Shown piece after piece: positions 57,479 to 64,000 of a stretch of 64,000 nt of DNA; positions within the stretch are counted from its first letter, which is position 1, and each line of letters opens with the position of its first letter. The stretch is from Mesonia hippocampi (GTDB taxonomy: Bacteria; Bacteroidota; Bacteroidia; Flavobacteriales; Flavobacteriaceae). The notes beneath the pieces were generated by a model that worked only from the letters and a program-made list of their open reading frames with translations, was not told the DNA's origin and searched no databases. The position numbers and the translations under genes were made by a program. The DNA is taken from positions 62,001 through 126,000 of the forward strand of contig NZ_JACIFO010000004.1 of the NCBI RefSeq assembly GCF_014197445.1, written 5' to 3'.

Positions 57479-57961
57479 TTATTGAGTTACTATTTGCAAA
57501 GGTAATTTATAATTGGTAGATACTGGTATTCCTCGTTTCTGCGCTGGGAATATTTTAGGCAATTTTACAACAGCCTCTGTTAACCAATTTGATAATTCTG
57601 GGAGTTTTAAAAACAATGTTTTGGGTGCTTGAATTGAATCTATGTTGGGTTTCCCCGTTGCATCTATTTTTATATAAAGTACTATTTTTTGATTTATACT
57701 ATCGTTAGAAATTACTTGATGCGTAGCTAATTCCTCGTATATATAAGCCGATAAATGCTGCTCGAAACAAGCTTTTTGCTGTTGCTTTTCGGTAGTTTTT
57801 TCGCATACATCAAAGCTTGGGTATTGTTCTATTGCTTTCCAATCGATGTGTTTTAATTCCTCCTCTACAATTTTGGTCGAAGAAACTTTTTTTGTTTCAA
57901 AATCTTTACATCCAAAGCATAAAAAAACAACTCCTAGTAATAATAAATTTATCTTCTGCAT
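57479..57961 (-). CDS. Small lipoprotein with TonB C-terminal-like domain
   Basis: 160 residues beginning MQKINLLLLGVVFLCFGCKD with a lipobox (CFGC). The second half (QKIVLYIKIDATGKPNIDSI, then the PAQKRGIPVSTNYKLPLQIV end) resembles the TonB C-terminal fold seen in many Bacteroidota proteins. A membrane anchor other than the lipid is absent. Function unknown. ATG 57961 is preferred; an upstream in-frame start at 58000 would put a charged stretch before the signal and overlap the peroxidase gene. Confidence 0.78.
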   Translation of the reverse strand: MQKINLLLLGVVFLCFGCKDFETKKVSSTKIVEEELKHIDWKAIEQYPSFDVCEKTTEKQQQKACFEQHLSAYIYEELATHQVISNDSINQKIVLYIKIDATGKPNIDSIQAPKTLFLKLPELSNWLTEAVVKLPKIFPAQKRGIPVSTNYKLPLQIVTQ

Positions 57962-57981
57962 CGGCTTACTTGGCACGGTTA

Positions 57982-58533
57982 TTACTTTGCTTCTATCCAA
58001 TCGATAATTTCGGTATCTGTTGGTAAGGTTCTTGGTTTTATTACTTTTTCCAACTCACCATTCTTGTTAATTAAGTACTTTTGGAAATTCCATTTCACCT
58101 TACTGTCTTCTACACCGTTTTTACTTTTTTGGGTAAGAAATTGGTATAAAGGATGTATATCTTTACCCTTTACCGAAATTTTACTCATCATAGGAAAGCT
58201 TACCCCATAATTAGCTTTACAGAATTCAGCAATTTCTTTGTTTGTTCCTGGTTCTTGCCTCATAAAATTATTAGCAGGAAAGCCTATAATTACAAAATCT
58301 TTATCTTTATATAATTGGTAAAGTTCTTCTAATTGCTCATATTGTGGCGTTAGTCCGCATTTACTTGCCGTATTTACAATCATCACTTTTTTGCCTTTTA
58401 GGTTTGCTAAAGAAAAAGGTTCTCCGTAAATATCCTCTATCTCATAGGCATAAATTGTTTTTTCCATATTACGTTGTGTTTGTGCTTGCATTATGGTTGT
58501 AATGCAAAGTATTATAAATACGATATTTTTCAT
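57982..58533 (-). CDS. Glutathione peroxidase family protein, exported
   Basis: 183 residues with an N-terminal signal peptide (about 1-19), so probably periplasmic. The peroxidatic cysteine is in VNTASKCGLTPQYEQL. The usual GFPCNQF is GFPANNF here: the resolving cysteine is alanine and the catalytic glutamine is asparagine. The tryptophan motif KWNFQKYLI is intact. No selenocysteine. Likely reduces hydroperoxides with a thiol reductant, but the altered motif leaves the activity uncertain. Twenty bases before the lipoprotein gene. Confidence 0.92.
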   Translation of the reverse strand: MKNIVFIILCITTIMQAQTQRNMEKTIYAYEIEDIYGEPFSLANLKGKKVMIVNTASKCGLTPQYEQLEELYQLYKDKDFVIIGFPANNFMRQEPGTNKEIAEFCKANYGVSFPMMSKISVKGKDIHPLYQFLTQKSKNGVEDSKVKWNFQKYLINKNGELEKVIKPRTLPTDTEIIDWIEAK

Positions 58534-58600
58534 TTATTAATTTTTTACTAATGTACAAATTTATTCATTTAGGTTAAATTTAGTTGATTATTCCTGTATT

Positions 58601-58634
58601 AAAAAGAAAAAGAGCCATCCTAACGAATGACTCT
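58601..58634 (-). terminator. Terminator after the SusCD-phosphatase operon
   Basis: On the minus strand AGAGTCAT and ATGGCTCT pair with one G-T wobble around an 8-base loop, followed by TTTTTCTTTTT. It lies 22 bases behind the phosphatase stop codon. Confidence 0.85.
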
Positions 58635-58656
58635 TGTGCCTATATTTTAAAAAAAA

Positions 58657-59736
58657 TTATTTAAGAACAGGTAATTTTTCCGCTGCTTGCGGAAGTTTTA
58701 TGTTCAGAATTTCGGCGATACTTGCCGCAAACTGCGGAACGTAATATTGCGCTTGTACTTTTTCTTCACCCACTGGGTTTATTTGTTTTCCAAAAGCCAT
58801 AATCCAAGTTTGCTCTGCTCCTTTTATTTTGCTTCCGTGGCTACGCCAGCTGTTATCTTTTCCGTTATCACCACGACCATGGTCTGTGGTTAAAAAGAGG
58901 GTGGTTTTCCCTTTATAATATGGATTTTTATTCACTTCTTCCCAAACTTCTTTAATCATCTGATCTGTGCGATAGGCTGATTTTAGATAATGGTCGTAAC
59001 GCCCATCGTGAGCAAAATCGTCAGTTTCTCCGTAGGCTATAAACAGTACGTCTGGTTGCTCTTTACGCATAGCTTCTAACGCATAATTATGGGTAAATAC
59101 GTCAAAACGAACACCTCCCCAGCGTCTTGGGGTTTCTGCTTGTATTTTGTCTAAAAACAATTCTTTTTCTGAAGGTTTTTTAGATAAGGTACTTCTATAA
59201 CCTGCGTTTACAGGAATTCCGCTACGTGTTTCGTTAATAATAAAAGGAAAAACATCCCAGCTACCAAATGCCATTACTTTATTTTTATAGGTTTTAGAGG
59301 TGTTGGCTAACTCTAAAATGGTTTTGTTTGGGTTATTGGTTTTATTGTTGCTATTTATACGCTTATCATCTGCTTTCCCTGTAAGGATTTCGTTATAACC
59401 AGGATAGGAAAACAGCATGGTATTTGTTAGGTTTACGTAATTCCCTTCCCAACGGTTTCCTAAAATAGCTCCGTTTTTGGCGATATAATCCCATACAAAA
59501 GGCATTAACTTTTCTCTTCGTTCGGTTGGGGTTTCTGCCCAAAAACGCTTTTTAAGTTCTTTTGGATTGCTTACAAACTCTTTATTGTCTATAAAAAGTT
59601 TATCGGCACCTCCAAATAATTCTTGCCAGCGCAATCCATCTAATGTAATAATAATTACTTTTTCTTGTGCTATTGCACTTGGAGCAAATAGGCTTACTAA
59701 AATCGTTATGACAATTATATTTAATCTTGTTTTCAT
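58657..59736 (-). CDS. Secreted alkaline-phosphatase-superfamily phosphodiesterase/phosphatase
   Basis: 359 residues with a signal peptide (about 1-23). The metal-binding set of the superfamily is visible: Asp33 in IIITLDGLRW, nucleophile candidate Ser110 in LFSYPGYNEILTG, Asp240 and His243 in ETDDFAHDG, Asp285-His286 in TTDHGRG and His300 in WRSHG. The pattern fits the nucleotide pyrophosphatase/phosphodiesterase group more than sulfatases. It is the last gene of the SusC-SusD operon, 23 bases after SusD, so it may act on the substrate that pair takes up. Substrate unknown. Confidence 0.85.
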   Translation of the reverse strand: MKTRLNIIVITILVSLFAPSAIAQEKVIIITLDGLRWQELFGGADKLFIDNKEFVSNPKELKKRFWAETPTERREKLMPFVWDYIAKNGAILGNRWEGNYVNLTNTMLFSYPGYNEILTGKADDKRINSNNKTNNPNKTILELANTSKTYKNKVMAFGSWDVFPFIINETRSGIPVNAGYRSTLSKKPSEKELFLDKIQAETPRRWGGVRFDVFTHNYALEAMRKEQPDVLFIAYGETDDFAHDGRYDHYLKSAYRTDQMIKEVWEEVNKNPYYKGKTTLFLTTDHGRGDNGKDNSWRSHGSKIKGAEQTWIMAFGKQINPVGEEKVQAQYYVPQFAASIAEILNIKLPQAAEKLPVLK

Positions 59737-59759
59737 TTTGTTTTATTTATTGGTTAATA

Positions 59760-61232
59760 CTATTGCAACCACCATGGTTGTTGTCTAATCCCATCGTTAC
59801 CTCCAAATTGAGCATTTAATGCGGCTTCTAAATTTATAGTGTTATTGTTATATTCTGAATTTGGATATACAAAACGATATGGAGGCGTTAAACTTTGCGG
59901 GTATTGAAACTCGGGAAATCCTGTGCGTAAATAATCGTAATAAATACGCCAACCTGTTTGTAGAAAACCTGTAATGTATTTTTGTGTAATAATAGTTTCT
60001 AATTGTTCTTCTACACTTCCTTCTAAGGTTAGAGAGGGTTGGTTTAAGTAATTTTGAATTTCTGTTTCGTTAAAATAATCTGTATATCTTTCTGCATGTA
60101 GCTGATAAAACATAAGGTTTGCGCGTACTGCATTCTGGAAGTGTGTTACGGCATTGGTATTAATCCAACCTCTAGTTGCTGCTTCTGCAAGAATAAACTC
60201 TACCTCCCAATAGCTTAATATATTATGAGGCTCGTTAGTTGGGTCTTTATAATAGCGCCTGTTTACTTTAGATATATTTCCGTTTTTCACTAAAGTTTCT
60301 TGAACCTCAGCGTAATTATCTGCTGGATTTCCTCCATTATAAGCTGTAAAATCGTTTACCGGAAGCCCTTCTGAAGCTGCACTTGCAGTATGCTCTGCTA
60401 CAACAAAAAGCCTTGGGTCTTGTAGATCTTTAAGTAAATCTACATAAGTAGAAGCCATATACATACTTGATCCGTAACTACTTGAATTAAACTCCCCGTA
60501 CCTGCTTCCTAACTGGTCCTGAAACTCCAATTGTGCATTATCCTCTAAAGAGCTTATCAATGCTCTACTGGCTACTTGATTAAATTTATCTGCGATACTT
60601 GTACTGCCTACAGTAGTTTTATGGGATAAGGTAATCAATACTTTTAACTGAAAAGAATTGATTAATTTTTTCCATTTAGTGTGGTTTCCGTTATAAATAA
60701 TATCTCCACTTATGCTAATTTCTGGAGAAAGCAGCGCTTCGGCTTCATCTAACTCGTTTAAAATTCCTTCAAAAACATTTTCTTGACGATCATATTTAGG
60801 TTGATACAAAGCAGTTGACTCCCCTTGTAGGGCTTCGGTATAAGGAATATCGCCAAATTTCATGCTAAGCTGATAAAAGTGGTATGCTCTAAAAAACTTT
60901 CCTAAAGCTATATAATTAGGATCATCTAGACGTTTAGCTTCTTCTATCATTTTTGTAACTTGACGCAAAATATTGTAATTATTAAAGCTCCCAGATCCCC
61001 ATTTATAGTACTGATAAGAGCTCTCTTCTCCTGTCTGAATAATCATTCTAGAAGCATACAACGCCGGAGTTCCTTCTACTTGAAATGTTTTTGCTTGGAT
61101 ATCGGTTAATAAAAGTTCTGGATGGGTTTGTTCCCCTTTATTAGGGTTTTTATTAAGTTCGTCTAAATCTTGGCAGCTATAGGTTCCTAAAGCTATTAGA
61201 CAAAGTACTATATAATATATATTCTTTTTCAT
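59760..61232 (-). CDS. SusD/RagB family surface lipoprotein (SusD-like_2 type)
   Basis: 490 residues with a lipobox (LGTYSC, cysteine near residue 20). DLDELNKNPNKGEQTHPELL after the cysteine is typical of the SusD-like_2 group, and the later part has the FFRAYHFYQLSMKFGDIPYT segment. It forms the lid of the SusC transporter upstream and binds the ligand at the surface. Two bases after the SusC gene; followed by the phosphatase gene. Confidence 0.96.
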   Translation of the reverse strand: MKKNIYYIVLCLIALGTYSCQDLDELNKNPNKGEQTHPELLLTDIQAKTFQVEGTPALYASRMIIQTGEESSYQYYKWGSGSFNNYNILRQVTKMIEEAKRLDDPNYIALGKFFRAYHFYQLSMKFGDIPYTEALQGESTALYQPKYDRQENVFEGILNELDEAEALLSPEISISGDIIYNGNHTKWKKLINSFQLKVLITLSHKTTVGSTSIADKFNQVASRALISSLEDNAQLEFQDQLGSRYGEFNSSSYGSSMYMASTYVDLLKDLQDPRLFVVAEHTASAASEGLPVNDFTAYNGGNPADNYAEVQETLVKNGNISKVNRRYYKDPTNEPHNILSYWEVEFILAEAATRGWINTNAVTHFQNAVRANLMFYQLHAERYTDYFNETEIQNYLNQPSLTLEGSVEEQLETIITQKYITGFLQTGWRIYYDYLRTGFPEFQYPQSLTPPYRFVYPNSEYNNNTINLEAALNAQFGGNDGIRQQPWWLQ

Positions 61233-61234
61233 AA

Positions 61235-64000
61235 TTAAAATTTTAGATTCACTCCTAATCCTATATACCTAGAGGAAGGATCTTGAATATTGTTTTCGTC
61301 TGTAGTTTTGTAATCTGGATCGGTATAATAATCTCCTTTGGTCAATACAAAAAGGTTATAACCATTTAAGCTTACATTGGCATCTTTAATGGTTTTACTC
61401 TTTAAAAGTTCTGTAAAGTTATAGGTTAAGGATACACTTCGTAGTTTTAAATAAGTTCTATCAAAAACGTTTGCAAAAGTTTCGCTTTCATCTTCGGTTA
61501 CTCGTGCTCTATACGGGTAATTTTGCGACCAAGTTTGCCAACTAACCGGTGTGGTATGTTCAGAGAAAACACGTGTATCTGAAATTACATTTCCATTTAC
61601 ATCTCTTTTTAATTCTCCGCTTACTACATTCACTCCTTTAGGAACATATACGGGTGTTCCTGCAGCATATTCTTGATCTCGGTAGGTTACAGATTTTGGG
61701 TGTTTTCCTCCCCACCACATTTTTTCTACCACATGAGAACGCATAACACCGCCCCAAGCACCATCTATAGCTACATTTAATCCCCAGTTTTTATAGCTAA
61801 AGTTATTTACAAAACCAAAGCTCCAGTTGGGGTCAAAATGCCCTAAATAAGAGTAATAAGTATCGCGCGTTGGCAGTCCTGTTGCTGGGTCTAAAATTAC
61901 TTTTCCGTCTGGAGACTTCATCCATTCTTGTCCGTAATAGCTATCTACTCTATCGTTTAATGATAGGTTACCAAACTTATCGGCTCCTCCTGTAATTTCT
62001 GTAATTTTTTTCACTTTTGTAGCCCAGTTTAAAACCCCAGACCATTTAAAGTTTTCTTTTTGGATTGCTTTATATCCTAAAGAAATTTCTACTCCATTGG
62101 TAGTATATTCGTTTCCGTTTACTTTTCTGTCCTCAAATCCTGAAGCTAATGAAATAGGTAAATCGATAATTTGGTTGGTATCTACCGTATTGTAATAAGT
62201 CGCATTTAATGAAAACCTATTGTTTAAAAATGACGTATTTAAACCAACTTCAAAAGAGGTAGAAGTTTCTGGAGAAATATTAGGGTTTACAATAGAGCTT
62301 GGGTATTCTAAACGCTGTAAGTTTGCAAAATTACCAGAGCTAGAATAATAAGAAGATAATTTGTATGGATCTAAATCTGAAGAAACTTTTGCCCAAGAGC
62401 TATAGAGTTTCATATAACTAATATAGCTTGGCATTTCTATAATATTGCTTAACAAGGCACTAAAAGAAACCGAAGGGTAGAAATACGAACGATTTTCTTT
62501 AGGTAATGTAGAAGACCAATCGTTTCTTGCTGCAATGGTTAAGAAATAAGTGTCTAAAAAGTCGAATTCTGCTGTTCCGTAAACACTATGAATAGCTTTT
62601 TCCCATAATTCATTCTCGGCACGTACCGGACCTGTAGAGTTCCCCATATTATATACCCCAGGAATAGTTAGCCCGTCTGTAGCGGCAAATTGCTCTTGAT
62701 ATTGTCTATAAAACACCGATGCTCCAGCATTTACTACAAAACCAAAATTATCTGAAATTTGATTTTTATAAGTTCCAAGAACATCATAATCAACATTTAA
62801 CCTCGACTTGTTTGTAGTTTGGTAAGACCCTTCTCTTGGAGCTGAGTAATTGAAATACGATTTTGGACTTTCTAAGTCTTCAAAAGTTTTCTTTAGCACT
62901 CCAGAACCGCGTACTTGCACACTAAAGTTATTATCGATTTGGTAGTTTAATTTTAATTGAGCATTTACCAAATCTGAATTAAATTCTTTCACATAATTTT
63001 CGGCGCCAAACCAAGGATTATTATACCATGCATAATTCCAGTTTGCTTGCCTGTATCCTTCATAACCTGGTACCCAAAGGTTATTTTTTAACTCTTTACC
63101 ATTTACATCGTCTCCCATCCAAATAAGCAAGGTATACATGTGCCCACTTGGGTTGTATGAATAATTAGGATAATTAGGAGAATATACTTTAGAATAGGTT
63201 AATTTACTACTCAAGGTTAACTTATCTGATAAATGCGTAAGCGATTTAAAACTTAAACCCCCTTGTTGTAAGCTAGAATTTGGTACCCTGTCTTGATTGT
63301 AAGAATAGTTTCCGTTAAGACGAAAAAAACCTTTTTCGTTTTTCTGACTAATATTAAATGTTGTACTAGAAATAACACTTGGACGCATAAACTCTTTTAA
63401 GTTATCATGACGCACCCAAGGCAATGGTTTACGCTCGTAGCGTGAACGGTCGTCATACTGTGTTCCGGTTACGCTCCCGTACCATTCAATTTCTTCCCCT
63501 GTTGTTTTATCTACAATAGGGCTATTCCATTGCGGAATTAATAAATTTCTATCAAACTTTGGTCCCCAAATCATATCGCCATCGGCAATACCCCCATCGG
63601 CACCGTCCCAAAACTCATATTTACCGTTAGAACCATTCCCATATTTTTTTTGTGTTTCAGGGAATACTGCATACCCTGCAGACATCATTACATTTTGAGC
63701 TACTTCTATCGTTAATCCGTTATCGGTCGCATCTTTAGTGGTAATTAAGATAGCTCCGTTTCTTCCTCTAGATCCATAAAGTGCAGAGGCCGTTGTACCT
63801 TTTAACACATTTATATTACTAATGTTATTTTGCTGAACATCAAAAAAATCTGTTTCTACAGGAATTCCATCCACTACCACTAAGGGTTCTTTTCCTCGTA
63901 AAGAAAATTTTGGTGCTTGAAACATTCCTGGAGGATTACTCACTTGAAGCCCTGCTACTTTCCCAGAAAACATACTCCCTACATTGGCTACAGGAATCTT
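61235..64000 (-). CDS. SusC/RagA family TonB-linked outer membrane protein (5' end outside window)
   Basis: The frame is open to the last base of the window, so the signal peptide and first domain are missing; about 921 residues remain. The plug domain is seen (EPLVVVDGIPVETDFFDV, then ASALYGSRGRNGAILITTK), followed by a long barrel ending in SRYIGLGVNLKF. It transports the ligand captured by the SusD protein encoded 2 bases downstream. With the phosphatase gene it forms a SusC-SusD-enzyme operon, the usual layout of a small utilisation locus. Confidence 0.96.
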   Translation of the reverse strand, partial: KIPVANVGSMFSGKVAGLQVSNPPGMFQAPKFSLRGKEPLVVVDGIPVETDFFDVQQNNISNINVLKGTTASALYGSRGRNGAILITTKDATDNGLTIEVAQNVMMSAGYAVFPETQKKYGNGSNGKYEFWDGADGGIADGDMIWGPKFDRNLLIPQWNSPIVDKTTGEEIEWYGSVTGTQYDDRSRYERKPLPWVRHDNLKEFMRPSVISSTTFNISQKNEKGFFRLNGNYSYNQDRVPNSSLQQGGLSFKSLTHLSDKLTLSSKLTYSKVYSPNYPNYSYNPSGHMYTLLIWMGDDVNGKELKNNLWVPGYEGYRQANWNYAWYNNPWFGAENYVKEFNSDLVNAQLKLNYQIDNNFSVQVRGSGVLKKTFEDLESPKSYFNYSAPREGSYQTTNKSRLNVDYDVLGTYKNQISDNFGFVVNAGASVFYRQYQEQFAATDGLTIPGVYNMGNSTGPVRAENELWEKAIHSVYGTAEFDFLDTYFLTIAARNDWSSTLPKENRSYFYPSVSFSALLSNIIEMPSYISYMKLYSSWAKVSSDLDPYKLSSYYSSSGNFANLQRLEYPSSIVNPNISPETSTSFEVGLNTSFLNNRFSLNATYYNTVDTNQIIDLPISLASGFEDRKVNGNEYTTNGVEISLGYKAIQKENFKWSGVLNWATKVKKITEITGGADKFGNLSLNDRVDSYYGQEWMKSPDGKVILDPATGLPTRDTYYSYLGHFDPNWSFGFVNNFSYKNWGLNVAIDGAWGGVMRSHVVEKMWWGGKHPKSVTYRDQEYAAGTPVYVPKGVNVVSGELKRDVNGNVISDTRVFSEHTTPVSWQTWSQNYPYRARVTEDESETFANVFDRTYLKLRSVSLTYNFTELLKSKTIKDANVSLNGYNLFVLTKGDYYTDPDYKTTDENNIQDPSSRYIGLGVNLKF

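Noticed and set aside
1-64000. tRNA genes, CRISPR arrays, insertion sequences or an origin
   Set aside because: No cloverleaf, regularly spaced repeat, transposase-like frame or DnaA-box cluster was found by eye in the short gaps.

Overview
The window is a contiguous piece of a Bacteroidota chromosome, almost certainly a flavobacterium (family Flavobacteriaceae, probably marine). The evidence is the low GC content, two SusC/SusD pairs, a TonB-dependent receptor, a secreted protein with a type IX secretion C-terminal domain, promoter-like elements of the Bacteroidota type (TAnnTTTG) and the gene order rplQ-carA-eno-gltA behind the ribosomal cluster. The genus cannot be told from the sequence alone. 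Coding density is very high: no gap exceeds 240 bases, and I see no tRNA, rRNA, CRISPR array, insertion sequence or phage gene.

Layout. 1-7 kb: the end of a TonB-dependent receptor, a YitT-type membrane protein, argS, a MarC-type membrane protein, a small membrane protein, and two adjacent guanidino-group hydrolases (CtlX and an arginine deiminase/DDAH-like enzyme) that could together take arginine to ornithine. 7-11 kb: citrate synthase, enolase and carA, separated by clear hairpin terminators. 11-28.4 kb: the full str/S10/spc/alpha ribosomal superoperon on the minus strand (rpsL to rplQ, with fusA, secY, infA and rpoA), including the 38-codon rpmJ. Most genes here are 1-25 bases apart; the few longer gaps all hold inverted repeats or a promoter-like element, which suggests a set of leader RNAs.

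28.5-35 kb: an Omp85-type outer membrane protein and a SusC/SusD pair on the plus strand, closed by a terminator. 35-45.7 kb: housekeeping genes (rlmB, rhomboid protease, rarA, radC, mpl, obgE, adk, hpt) mixed with a DUF7033 protein, a YjjG-like phosphatase and two exported proteins of unknown role. 45.9-54 kb: purK-purE, a large T9SS-secreted propeller/PKD protein, a CarboxypepD_reg-domain exported protein and an M3 metallopeptidase. 54-57 kb: an AraC regulator divergent from an aldehyde dehydrogenase and a DUF779 protein, with a direct repeat at 21-bp spacing between them that looks like the regulator's operator. 57-58.6 kb: ruvC, a small lipoprotein and a glutathione peroxidase. 58.6-64 kb: a minus-strand SusC-SusD-phosphatase operon, whose SusC runs off the end of the window.

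I do not see an obvious new defence or biosynthetic system. The most interesting material is regulatory (RNA structures in the ribosomal cluster, the AraC operator) and metabolic (the paired guanidino hydrolases and the SusCD-linked phosphatase). All promoter, leader and operator calls are by eye and unverified.
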